From positions 1 to 21,389 of the forward strand of contig WJJB01000195.1 of NCBI GenBank assembly GCA_014729935.1: a stretch of DNA of 21,389 bases, written 5' to 3'. The stretch is from Candidatus Bathyarchaeota archaeon. GTDB lineage: Archaea; Asgardarchaeota; Lokiarchaeia; Sigyniarchaeales; Sigyniarchaeaceae. The notes below the pieces were generated by a model. That model ran no database searches. It saw only the letters and a list, made by a program, of their open reading frames with translations, and was not told the DNA's origin. Below, one piece after another: positions 7,011-15,185 of the stretch. A program made the position numbers and the translations under genes. The stretch's first letter is position 1; every line of letters starts with the position of its first letter.

Positions 7011-7862
7011 TCACGTCTTGATCATGATTCCTTTCCAGATCAGTTCCACGTATTGCTGGTCTTCCTGCACGGCTTCAGAAAAGAAACTAGGTTGCTTGTA
7101 AATGGATATTTGTCCGCCCTCGGTATACTTGTACACGTAATCTAGAACATCTTGTATTCCACTGAAATTAAAACCAGCAATGTTAAGCTTGTCTTTTGCA
7201 TTCACGATGAGAAGGTCCTCGCCGTTAAATGGTTTTTCAAGATCGACCCACTCCACCCAAATCTCAGCTTGTAATGGAATACCATTCACGTCAACCGTCT
7301 CGTCCATGGGAATGTTCCTGTATGTCTTGCTAGCTGCAAAGATGATACGCGTTGGTTGGATACCAGCATTCTTATTGATAGTTGAGAGAATTTCTCGTGC
7401 CTTGTTGTATAAGCTTAATTCGAGAATATAATCGCAGAACACGAGAATTATATCACCTCCGGCTGTTTTCAAGATGAAATCCAGCTCAGGAAGATCCTGG
7501 CTTGCAATATTAGCATGAACTTCCTCTATTCCAGTCATGGACTTGCTATATTTCAGGAAATGATAAAACCGCCACTTGACGGCTCTCCTTGATTCCAATT
7601 CTGCACTAATGAATGCTTGGAACAGTAACGTGAATTGAGCTTTGTTATATCCCGATAGATCCATGTCTTCCACGTCATCATCCATTGGCATGAGCATGAA
7701 TCCATCAATAATTGATTTCGTCTTCACTTTCCCCTTTTCTTCCAGGTCATTCACCATGGTGCTTATTTCTTTCTTGGAGAAGCTGGGTGTAATATGGGTC
7801 AAGTAATATGATAGGGTTTTCTTTGTCGTGTCCAGCAAGTTATTAAATGATTGGAAATCCAT
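7011..7862 (-). CDS. Unknown protein, possible inactive restriction-endonuclease-like fold
   Basis: This 283-residue protein is not recognised with certainty. After a helical N-terminal part (1-105), the segment around 125-180 has PELDFIL, then IILVFC, then a helix AREILSTINKNAG and a strand RIIFAASKTYR. This succession (acidic strand, strand, helix, strand) recalls PD-(D/E)xK nuclease-like folds. The ExK motif is absent (FCDYILE in its place), so nuclease activity is unlikely. The last 90 residues are mixed alpha/beta. The start is placed at ATG 7862 because GGGTGA lies nearby upstream (7872-7877). A GTG at 7874 in frame would overlap the preceding stop as GTGA. It is tightly paired with the Ig-repeat gene and lies inside the taxis cluster, so it probably acts with it. 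CheF was considered, but I see no convincing match. Confidence 0.7.
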   Translation of the reverse strand: MDFQSFNNLLDTTKKTLSYYLTHITPSFSKKEISTMVNDLEEKGKVKTKSIIDGFMLMPMDDDVEDMDLSGYNKAQFTLLFQAFISAELESRRAVKWRFYHFLKYSKSMTGIEEVHANIASQDLPELDFILKTAGGDIILVFCDYILELSLYNKAREILSTINKNAGIQPTRIIFAASKTYRNIPMDETVDVNGIPLQAEIWVEWVDLEKPFNGEDLLIVNAKDKLNIAGFNFSGIQDVLDYVYKYTEGGQISIYKQPSFFSEAVQEDQQYVELIWKGIMIKT

Positions 7863-7870
7863 TTGTTTAC

Positions 7871-10045
7871 TCACCCGTATATGAATGACTCGAGCTGATC
7901 GAAATCCATTACCTTTCCACTCTTATTCTTGATATAATACCTGATTTCTTTTTCCTGGTTCGGTAGGATCTTGTCGATCAAGAATAAAATACGCTGGTGC
8001 TTATCGCTTTTCATGGATTCTATCTTGTAGTCGACATTCGAAGATAGAATCTCGAAAGACGTGGAAATGGTATCTTCTATCTTGAAATCCTTGATTTCAA
8101 CGTTCGAGTTATTTTTGACAAATAGATTGATCCCGAATTCGTCGATATTTCTCCCCGCGAAGATTTCCTTTCCAACAAGGATATTCCGGCGCTTGTGGAT
8201 GACATTCAAGATTGGCATTGCTTCTGGAGATAATTCTTCTTCTATCATGTAGAGGATCTTCTCATCCTTACCCTTCATCTCGAACGGGTACAACACGACT
8301 ATCTTGAGCGGGAAATTGTAGGTGTTGTTATAATCCGGGTTCATTGCCTTGAACTCGTGGCGAATTTCAAGAAATTCGTTAACATCCATCAGATCCTTTT
8401 TCGCATCTTTCGAGGCATTCACCGAAATCGTGACAAGGTGTGGCATGTCATGATTGGCATTAAATGGCTCGACTGCAACTGTGGTTGAATCCTTGGTGAT
8501 CTTTCCAGAATTCTTCCTGATCTTGTACTTTTCTTCCTTCAAGCTTGGCAAGAAATCTGCAGGATACTCCTCATGAATGATCAACCCGTGCACCGGGATG
8601 GTGCCAATATTCTTGATCGTAACAAGGTTTTGGATGTCGGAAATTTCGAAAGACTTGATTTCTTTCTTCGAGAAAGCTTTCGTGAGTTGAATCGAGGCGA
8701 TATTGAAGGTGTCCTGTTCGAATTGCATGTTTACCTGGGTCTTTCTCTCTTGCGTACTTGTTATGCTGTAGATTATCTTCCTATAAAACTTGGGCTCTTC
8801 CTTGCTAGAAACCTCCCATTCCCTGCTCGTGTAAGTTTCATTGGGTGAAACTATCACGGCATCGCCATCCTCGTACTTCTCGTTCAAGAAACTGGTTTTC
8901 TTTTCTTTGTCTAATACCATCATTGATTTTATTTTCATGTTGTAATTGCAATTATTCCTGAATAGGACAGAGCAATTCCACACGTTTGGCTTTGTTTCCC
9001 TTTCCTTCACTTTCATTGCATGCATCGCATGGGAATATCCAGAGAATTTTTCGAGCGAAAGGCCGGAAAGTAAACAGTTCTCATGCAAGTATGAGACTTG
9101 CATTGAACCCGTGCCTATTATCTTTCTTTCCCTCGGATAGACTTCGGCGTGAATCGTAATGGCTGCCGTTTCACCAGGTGCTAGTTTCTCGATGAAAAGG
9201 TACAGGACTTTTTCCTTGAGTTCGATGCTTGAAATGGTTTCAGAATCCCAGCGAATGTTGTAAAAATCCGCGGGGAAACTTTTCCCAACCTTTATCTCGG
9301 TGATATCTTCATCCGTGTTATTCTCGAACGAGATCTTGAAATCGACCAAGTTCCTCTTCTCAAGGAGCAAGAGGAGAATATTTTTTCCTTCCTTCAAATT
9401 TGCCTGTCTTTTCTTTCGGCCGATCGCATCTTGAACCTTGCCAAGTTTTTTCGTGCTGTCGGCTATAAGTGGTTCCCTTGATTTGCCATGAGTGCCTTGG
9501 TTCTCACTTCCATCTTGCTGGCTTTCGGAAGATTCATTTTCAACGGGAATTTCGGTCCCCGCACCATCCGCTGGGGGATCATCACTTAGCACCTGAAGGT
9601 CGATTTGCTGCACGTCAATATATTGAACCACCGTGAGAGGAGTGGATATTTCATTGGATTTAAGAAGGTTATAATTGATTTTTTTGTTTGTTTTGGGCTC
9701 AAAGTTACCCAATCTTACCTTTTCGGTGGTATCCAAGTTAATATTCTTGTTTTCACTGAAATGAAGATTCACGTCCCAGAGTCGATCCTTGGATGAGCTA
9801 TTAATGACATTGACGATGCCATTTCCGGAAAATCCCTTTAATGCACCTTTCTTGTCGAACTCGTAATCCAAAGTCTCTATTTCTTCTAAAATCACGTCAG
9901 AAGCTTTAGTCAAAACCTTCTTTTCGGTTTTCGTTGCGCCCGTCTTGATCTCCTTGATGTCCTCAATATGTCTTATGGGTGGACCGATGAACATCGGAAA
10001 TAGAGATGTTTCGAGTTGTTTTTGCGAGATGCGCTTGAAACCCAT
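7871..10045 (-). CDS. Cytosolic protein with about five Ig-like beta-sandwich repeats
   Basis: This 724-residue protein has no signal peptide and no membrane segment, so it is probably cytosolic. It shows about five beta-rich repeats of 70-80 residues, near 70-135, 230-305, 353-430, 468-545 and 635-708. Each opens with a strand ending in a polar turn (FENNTDEDITEIKV, VKNNSNVEIKDFKI, IKNIGTIPVHGLII, FRNNCNYNMKIKSM). Each closes with a Leu/Pro/Glu turn and a strand (EKLAPGETAAITI, DKILPNQEKEIRYYI). The layout resembles DUF11/CARDB-type Ig domains, which normally sit on secreted proteins. Residues 155-215 are a polar acidic linker. AAGTGA precedes ATG 10045, and the cheA stop is 14 nt upstream. 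A scaffold or adaptor role in the taxis array is inference from context. Confidence 0.75.
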   Translation of the reverse strand: MGFKRISQKQLETSLFPMFIGPPIRHIEDIKEIKTGATKTEKKVLTKASDVILEEIETLDYEFDKKGALKGFSGNGIVNVINSSSKDRLWDVNLHFSENKNINLDTTEKVRLGNFEPKTNKKINYNLLKSNEISTPLTVVQYIDVQQIDLQVLSDDPPADGAGTEIPVENESSESQQDGSENQGTHGKSREPLIADSTKKLGKVQDAIGRKKRQANLKEGKNILLLLLEKRNLVDFKISFENNTDEDITEIKVGKSFPADFYNIRWDSETISSIELKEKVLYLFIEKLAPGETAAITIHAEVYPRERKIIGTGSMQVSYLHENCLLSGLSLEKFSGYSHAMHAMKVKERETKPNVWNCSVLFRNNCNYNMKIKSMMVLDKEKKTSFLNEKYEDGDAVIVSPNETYTSREWEVSSKEEPKFYRKIIYSITSTQERKTQVNMQFEQDTFNIASIQLTKAFSKKEIKSFEISDIQNLVTIKNIGTIPVHGLIIHEEYPADFLPSLKEEKYKIRKNSGKITKDSTTVAVEPFNANHDMPHLVTISVNASKDAKKDLMDVNEFLEIRHEFKAMNPDYNNTYNFPLKIVVLYPFEMKGKDEKILYMIEEELSPEAMPILNVIHKRRNILVGKEIFAGRNIDEFGINLFVKNNSNVEIKDFKIEDTISTSFEILSSNVDYKIESMKSDKHQRILFLIDKILPNQEKEIRYYIKNKSGKVMDFDQLESFIYG

Positions 10046-10059
10046 GATAATTCACTTCT

Positions 10060-12234
10060 TTATTGTACTGGTGCTGCTTCCTTCAATGACTGGAGGGACT
10101 TGATCTCCTTTGAAACGTTGGAGATGATGCTTAATACATCAATGATGAGACATATGGAACCATCCCCGGTGATCGTTACTCCCAAAACCTCTTGAAATCC
10201 TGAGAACTTGGATCTAAATGGTTTTATCACGATATCCATTTGCTGGAAGATCTCATCGACAATGAACACGACGGCGTTGCTCTCATCTTTTTTACAGAGG
10301 ATGGCAATTTTTTCAGATAATGCTGCTTCAGCCTCCCTGGTCTTCAGGTTTTCAGCATTGGAGAGATCGATTTTTTCTTCAGGTTTAGCCATCTGGCTCG
10401 TGCTATCAGCAAGGTCCATATATTCTCTGAGACGTATGATCGGCACAAGTTTATCATCTAATCGATAGTATTCCTCCCCTTTCACGTACTCGATGAGATC
10501 TCGCCTGAAGAAGTAAATCTGGTTAATATTCTCAATCGGTATGGCATACAGGTCGCCGGCGATCTTGAGAAGCTGTGCCTTCAAGATGGCACGTGAGAAG
10601 GGCACGACGAGGGTGAATGTGGTCCCCTTGCCAGGTGTAGACTCGATCTCGATCTCGCCGCTTAGCTCCTTGATCTTGTCGGCAACGATCGCAAGTCCCA
10701 TTCCTCTTCCCGATATCAGGTCTGCTGAAGAAAGGGTGGAAAAACCCGGTCGAAACATGATCTTGCTAAGTTCTTTATCGCTCAATGTTTCGGCTTGGTC
10801 TTCAGTTAATTCACCGAGCTGGACAGCCTTCCGACGAACCTTTTCATAATTAATACCTGAACCATCATCAGTTACCTTGATATGCACCGAGCCTTCCTTG
10901 CGAAGAGTGCTTAGCTTGAGCGTGCCACGGCGCGGCTTCCCGGTTCGTTCCCTTTCATCTGGCGATTCAATTCCATGATATATGGCATTCCTGATGATGT
11001 GGATTAATGGGCTGTTCAAGTCCTCGAGAATCTTCCGGTCAAGTTCCACGTCCGTACCTTCAAGTAGGAAACGGACATCCTTCCCTGTTTCCTTTGAAAC
11101 ATCGCGAACCAAGCGCTTGTACCGCCTGAAGGTGGACGATACACGAACGAGCTTCAGCTTGAATATGATCTCTTGTATTTCCAAGAAAAGCTTATCCATG
11201 CCATCGAACACACGGCCAATTTCCCAATCCGCCCTCTCTGACAAGGTTTGGCTTAGCTGGTTCTTGAAAACGATCAATTCCCCAAAATAATCCATTAATT
11301 TTTCTAATGTTTCAATATCAACCTTGATAGACGTGATTTGCGAGGAGTCCTGCTCAAATTGACTGATCAAGTCATCCACGCCATCAGGTTCTTCACTCGT
11401 GTCATCATCCATGGCTGCACCTGTCGGCAATCTTGTCGTGGTGGGAGCACTCACTTTTCCCCCTTCGGACATGAGTTGATGAGACTTGATGAGGTAAGGC
11501 TTGAACGAATCAGGATCCATTTGCTTGTACTTCTTGGATTCTATCTCGAGAATCTCTTCCAAGATCGCATCTATGTCTTCCTGTTTCTTTGTTGTAAAGA
11601 AGAACACGTTAAAATCAAAATCAAAATCTCCAGTTTCCAACTTCGATGGTTCTGGGTTGCTCCACGCTATTTGACCGATATCATTCAACGCCCTGAAGAT
11701 GAAAAAAAGCCTTACTTTCTTAAAAATACAGCTTGATTGGATTTGAATGGCGATATTGTAAAAATTTAATTTCTTGTTTCCAAGGATGGAATCAATTTCG
11801 TCCTTTTCTATCTTCTTGATGAACGTGATTTCGAGGTGCTCTGCATCATCAGATCCTTGGAGCTGAGTCTCGTATTCATTCACGGTGGCTTCATCGATAT
11901 CCTTTTTATTTCCTGTCTTGACATCTTGAACAACTTCATGCAAGATGTCATGGGTGCTGAACATGAGATCCACCAAGGATTCCACCTTTTCCTTCGTGAA
12001 TGACTTGTCCTTTGATTGATCGAGCATGGTTTCGAAACTATGGCATAACTTCGAGGTATTTTCCAAGCCCACCATGGCCATCATTCCCTTCAAGGAATGG
12101 AATGAAAAATAGAGTTCCTGGAATGGGCTTGTATCTGCAGGCTTTTCCTCAAGCTTGAGAATCTCCAGCTCGATGCGCTGCAGCAGATCTTCAGCCTCGC
12201 TTATGAATAACTTCATATCTTCTTCTGTAGCCAT
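10060..12234 (-). CDS. cheA: Chemotaxis histidine kinase CheA
   Basis: CheA autophosphorylates in response to receptors and passes the phosphate to CheY. Domains in order: P1 HPt (1-105) with His46 in SFHSLKGMMAMVGL; a P2-like CheY-docking domain (135-235); acidic linker (255-295); P3 dimerisation helices (300-365); P4 kinase (366-545); P5 CheW-like (546-715). In P4 the N box is HIIRNAIYHGIE (412-423), the G1 box TDDGSGI (455-461), the F box FRPGFST (495-500 region) and the G2 box GRGMGLAIVADKI (509-521). The usual Asp of the N box (NAIDHG) is Tyr419, and G2 reads like ordinary sensor kinases and not the usual GRGVGMDVV. The length of 724 is normal for a full five-domain CheA. AGGGGA lies eight nucleotides before the ATG. 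It is followed by the Ig-repeat gene after 14 nt and preceded by cheY with 34 nt between. Confidence 0.97.
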   Translation of the reverse strand: MATEEDMKLFISEAEDLLQRIELEILKLEEKPADTSPFQELYFSFHSLKGMMAMVGLENTSKLCHSFETMLDQSKDKSFTKEKVESLVDLMFSTHDILHEVVQDVKTGNKKDIDEATVNEYETQLQGSDDAEHLEITFIKKIEKDEIDSILGNKKLNFYNIAIQIQSSCIFKKVRLFFIFRALNDIGQIAWSNPEPSKLETGDFDFDFNVFFFTTKKQEDIDAILEEILEIESKKYKQMDPDSFKPYLIKSHQLMSEGGKVSAPTTTRLPTGAAMDDDTSEEPDGVDDLISQFEQDSSQITSIKVDIETLEKLMDYFGELIVFKNQLSQTLSERADWEIGRVFDGMDKLFLEIQEIIFKLKLVRVSSTFRRYKRLVRDVSKETGKDVRFLLEGTDVELDRKILEDLNSPLIHIIRNAIYHGIESPDERERTGKPRRGTLKLSTLRKEGSVHIKVTDDGSGINYEKVRRKAVQLGELTEDQAETLSDKELSKIMFRPGFSTLSSADLISGRGMGLAIVADKIKELSGEIEIESTPGKGTTFTLVVPFSRAILKAQLLKIAGDLYAIPIENINQIYFFRRDLIEYVKGEEYYRLDDKLVPIIRLREYMDLADSTSQMAKPEEKIDLSNAENLKTREAEAALSEKIAILCKKDESNAVVFIVDEIFQQMDIVIKPFRSKFSGFQEVLGVTITGDGSICLIIDVLSIISNVSKEIKSLQSLKEAAPVQ

Positions 12235-12268
12235 TATAGATTCCCCTGGATGGTATGATTTGTTTTTC

Positions 12269-12655
12269 TCACTTGTTCTTTATCAGGATGCGTTCCAGGA
12301 CTTCGATAACCTGGTCGGGTTTGAAAGGCTTTTGGATGAAATCCTTGGCACCTTTCTTGGCAGCTTCCAAGACAAGTGCCTCTTGGCCGAGTGCCGATAC
12401 AACGACGATAAGAGCTCCAGTATCAATTTTTAGTAATTGTTCCGTGGTCTCAATGCCTCCTTGTTCTGGCATCACCAAGTCCATGGTTACGAGATCTGGT
12501 TCTAAATCCTGATACATCTCAACCGCTTGCTTGCCGTTCGTTGCTTCAGCAATAACTTCCGCATACTCCGTTTTATTAATGATTTTCTTGAGCATGTTCC
12601 TCGTGAAAGCTGCATCATCAACCACGAGCACGCGTCTCTTGTTATTTCCTGTCAT
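12269..12655 (-). CDS. cheY: Chemotaxis response regulator CheY
   Basis: A single receiver domain, 128 residues from ATG 12655. Visible motifs (numbered from the GTG at 12664, three codons earlier) are the acidic pair D16-D17 in LVVDDAAFTR, the phosphoacceptor D62 in TMDLVMPE, S90 in VVSALGQ and K112 in FIQKPF. No output domain is present, so it acts by protein-protein contact, presumably on a motor or other effector not in this window. ATG 12655 is preferred because AAGTGA precedes it at five nucleotides. It lies 29 nt after cheW and 34 nt before cheA, so it is likely in one transcript with both. Confidence 0.95.
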   Translation of the reverse strand: MTGNNKRRVLVVDDAAFTRNMLKKIINKTEYAEVIAEATNGKQAVEMYQDLEPDLVTMDLVMPEQGGIETTEQLLKIDTGALIVVVSALGQEALVLEAAKKGAKDFIQKPFKPDQVIEVLERILIKNK

Positions 12656-12693
12656 ATCATTCACTTAGTATACACTATTATTTTTCACGTTGA

Positions 12694-13221
12694 TTAGAAT
12701 GTCACTTGATCCTTTTCAATCGTTACCCTCTCAGCATCGCTGAGAATCCGGTGCAGATCGATAAAGATCCGTGGTTTATCCTCAAATTTCACGATGCCAT
12801 TGATGTAATCAATATTGGAAAGATTCGTTTGGATAACCGGGCTCAAGCCCACTATATCATCGACAAGAATATTGGAGATATTAACAATTTTATCCACATA
12901 GAACCCGATGTCCATATTCTTTATGTTTACTATGATGATGAATTTCTTGTCGTCTTCCAAGGTCATGTCGAGTTGCTTGCTTTTATTGTAAAGGTTCATT
13001 TCACCGAGATTCAGTTTCTTCTTTAGGTTGATGATGTGGATGATATTACCCCTGTAGTTGTATATTCCCTCGATGAAGTCATAGCTCCGTGGAAGTCTCC
13101 TTATTTGTCCCGTTTGGATGATTTCCTTCACGTTCAACAGGTCAATGACGAATTCCTCACCACCAACTTGGAATGTGATGACGGAGATCTGGTCTTCTTC
13201 TAAGAGCATCTTATTTTCCAT
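12694..13221 (-). CDS. cheW: Chemotaxis coupling protein CheW
   Basis: A 175-residue CheW that links receptor tips to the P5 domain of CheA. The SH3-like double barrel is visible: VITFQVGGEEFVIDLLNVKE, then the conserved IEGIYNYRGNIIHIINLKKKL (about 50-70), IGFYVDKIVNISNI and IFIDLHRIL near the end. GGGGTG precedes ATG 13221. The longin-like gene ends 18 nt upstream. It is the second CheW domain of the cluster beside the one in the CheC fusion. Confidence 0.96.
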   Translation of the reverse strand: MENKMLLEEDQISVITFQVGGEEFVIDLLNVKEIIQTGQIRRLPRSYDFIEGIYNYRGNIIHIINLKKKLNLGEMNLYNKSKQLDMTLEDDKKFIIIVNIKNMDIGFYVDKIVNISNILVDDIVGLSPVIQTNLSNIDYINGIVKFEDKPRIFIDLHRILSDAERVTIEKDQVTF

Positions 13222-13239
13222 GAATTATTGCACCCCATT

Positions 13240-14085
13240 TTAAATTTCAAAATACTTATCGATAATTTCATTAAATGAATTGAATTCTGCGACGTCTCCC
13301 TTGAATGTCTTTATTTTTTCCCTGTTTTCGAGAATGAACTCGTCTGCAACCAAATACAGGTATCTTTCCGTTAATGGATTCGCTTTCTTCACGAGAAATG
13401 CAAACAAGATACCATGTTTGTTTATCACGTGAAGAGTCTGATTTCCAAAATTGATTTCCTTCAGGGAAGCATCCTCATCCATAACTTCCTGGGAGAAAGA
13501 AAAAAGTGCTGAAATAAAGCCGCTTATGTGAATTTCCTTATCCTCGGTGTTATCTCGCTGGGATCCCTTGTTAACCCGGGTGAAATATGGAATTCCAGCC
13601 GAATCCAAGATAAAAACACCATCAATGTTGGTGAACTTGGGTGTCTCGAGAGTTTTTTCACAATATTCCTTGATTGTTTCATTTGATGAACCATTCCGCA
13701 CTTTCATGAAAAGCCGTTTAGCGATCATGTACAACTTCGAGAATTGAAGTTCATTGTCCTTGTCAGCAAGAAATAGGACCAGGATAACCCTGTCTCCATC
13801 GCGATAGTAATTTGCTATCACGGTGATGTTATCAGAAGGGATGATCGTATTTCCTTGAACCTTTTCTTGGAACTCCGATTGGCAAGATTGACAAACATTC
13901 TGTACGAGGGAATGTCCAACACCTCGCTCGTGAACCGTTTCTACAACGCACTTACCCTCTAGTTTCGATACGGAGAATATTCCAAATCCGAGTACTTTCA
14001 AGTGGTTTTGCGCGTTCAACGTCACGAGATCACCGGAAATTTCTTGGGAGTTCTGTTTGATTCCGACATGGACCATATCAATCAT
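13240..14085 (-). CDS. Longin/roadblock-like two-domain protein
   Basis: The 281-residue protein appears to contain two small alpha/beta domains. Domain 1 (about 30-125) has strands VLGFGIFSVSKLEG, ITVIANYYRDGDRVILVLFL and a helix FSKLYMIAKRLFMKV. Domain 2 (about 153-250) reads VFILDSAGIPYFTRV, then ISGFISALFSFSQEVM, LKEINFGNQTLHVINKHG and ILFAFLVKK. This strand-helix-three-strand order is that of longin/roadblock folds, which are abundant in Asgard archaea. In characterised systems they regulate small GTPases or act in membrane trafficking. A CxxC pair (C65, C68) sits in domain 1. No clear SD precedes ATG 14085; Met4 is an alternative. It stands between receptor and cheW, a place where an adaptor or receptor-associated sensor would be expected. 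The fold call comes from pattern reading only. Confidence 0.55.
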   Translation of the reverse strand: MIDMVHVGIKQNSQEISGDLVTLNAQNHLKVLGFGIFSVSKLEGKCVVETVHERGVGHSLVQNVCQSCQSEFQEKVQGNTIIPSDNITVIANYYRDGDRVILVLFLADKDNELQFSKLYMIAKRLFMKVRNGSSNETIKEYCEKTLETPKFTNIDGVFILDSAGIPYFTRVNKGSQRDNTEDKEIHISGFISALFSFSQEVMDEDASLKEINFGNQTLHVINKHGILFAFLVKKANPLTERYLYLVADEFILENREKIKTFKGDVAEFNSFNEIIDKYFEI

Positions 14086-14165
14086 GCTTAGTTTTTTTTC
14101 GGGAAATTGATGGTATTTCGCGATTGTACAGGTGAGAAAAGTATGGAAAGAGGGCTATCGATATC

Positions 14166-15185
14166 TTACCGGCGTGATTTGACCCGTGAAACCGCCTTGA
14201 TCGACTTGCCACTATGGATGTCCAACGTGTTTTTCAGTTCTTCGGCTAACGTGCTGAGCTTGCTTGCAGTTTCGGTGATTTCATCAAGAGAATTAACCTG
14301 AGCATCGGACGACTTCATGATCTGTTCGAGCGAGTGTTCATTCTCTTCCTCGTGATGCTCCACGCCACGTACCTCGTTATCAACATTGTCCAACGCCTTG
14401 ACCACGTTTTCCACTGATTTTTCGACGTCATGTATTTCCTGATCAACTCGATCAAGTGCTTCCACGGTTGCCTTGATGAGACGTTCAACTTCCTGAATCC
14501 GCTTTGCAGATGTAGCGACGGAGGACTTTGATTCCTCTGCGAGCTTTCGAACCTCGTCCGCAACCACCGCGAAACCTCTCCCATATTCACCAGCTCGCCC
14601 TGCCTCGATACTTGCGTTTAGGGCAAGTAAATCGGTTTGTTCAGAGATATTCGTGATGATCTCCATCACTTCATCAATATCTCGCGTGTGGTCCAGCACC
14701 TCATGTGCCAATTTATCGACGTCATCCGCATGTCTTTCGACCACCTTGATTCTTTCCAAAATGTCATGCGCGTGTTCGTCGACATCATCGGCATGATCTT
14801 CGACCTGCTTGAGGGCAGTCACTTGATTTCGAGTGTTCTCGTCTAATTTGTGCGTCATGCCAGATATTTCCTTGGCGTGAAAATCTACTTCCTTGGAACT
14901 TGCTTCTAATTCAGCTGCAATATTTGCCACGTTGATGCTCACTTCCTCCGCGTGATCGATGATTTCTTCGTTTGATGACTGTTCATCACCAATTTTCCTT
15001 GAATTGTAAACGCCATAGACGATACCTGCAAGGAACACGAGAATCAAGAGCATGACAATCAACACGACGGATAAATCCTTGCTGAACTCTGTATTAACGA
15101 CGCCATATATACCGATGGCGCCAGCCAAGATGCCCAGCATGGTCACCGCGGAGAAGTTTAGCATTAATCTGTTCTTCATGTTCAT
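14166..15185 (-). CDS. Methyl-accepting chemotaxis protein without an external sensor domain
   Basis: A 339-residue receptor. Two membrane helices (about 8-30 and 38-60) are joined by a loop of only about eight residues, so no ligand-binding domain is exposed outside. No HAMP domain is apparent. The rest is a cytoplasmic coiled-coil hairpin with the canonical tip (174-216: EIITNISEQTDLLALN, RAGEYGRGFAVVADEVRKL) that binds CheW and CheA. Both arms carry a direct 21-residue repeat, at 128-148/149-169 (VE-HADDVD core) and 243-263/264-284 (ALD-VD-E core). The ascending arm is rich in His and Asp. Sensing would have to be intracellular, through the membrane or through a partner such as the neighbouring longin-like protein. 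It is the first large gene of the minus-strand cluster, with a TATA box about 110 nt upstream. Confidence 0.95.
   Translation of the reverse strand: MNMKNRLMLNFSAVTMLGILAGAIGIYGVVNTEFSKDLSVVLIVMLLILVFLAGIVYGVYNSRKIGDEQSSNEEIIDHAEEVSINVANIAAELEASSKEVDFHAKEISGMTHKLDENTRNQVTALKQVEDHADDVDEHAHDILERIKVVERHADDVDKLAHEVLDHTRDIDEVMEIITNISEQTDLLALNASIEAGRAGEYGRGFAVVADEVRKLAEESKSSVATSAKRIQEVERLIKATVEALDRVDQEIHDVEKSVENVVKALDNVDNEVRGVEHHEEENEHSLEQIMKSSDAQVNSLDEITETASKLSTLAEELKNTLDIHSGKSIKAVSRVKSRR
14334..14459 (-). repeat. Tandem 21-residue coding repeat in the descending arm of the receptor
   Basis: Residues 243-263 and 264-284 of the receptor align from ALDRVDQEIHDVE to ALDNVDNEVRGVE, with eight identities over the first 13 positions. 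The unit equals three heptads, so coiled-coil register is kept. Confidence 0.55.
14679..14804 (-). repeat. Tandem 21-residue coding repeat in the ascending arm of the receptor
   Basis: Residues 128-148 and 149-169 align from VEDHADDVDEHAHDILE to VERHADDVDKLAHEVLD, with about 11 of 21 positions identical. The unit is again three heptads, matching the duplication in the other arm. Confidence 0.65.

Noticed and set aside
7011..7862. Active PD-(D/E)xK nuclease or CheF homologue
   Set aside because: The ExK catalytic motif is missing, and I could not see motifs typical of CheF; kept as unknown.
11338..11736. 132-codon plus-strand frame inside cheA
   Set aside because: It lies antisense to well-supported CheA linker and P2 sequence; no SD and no family resemblance.
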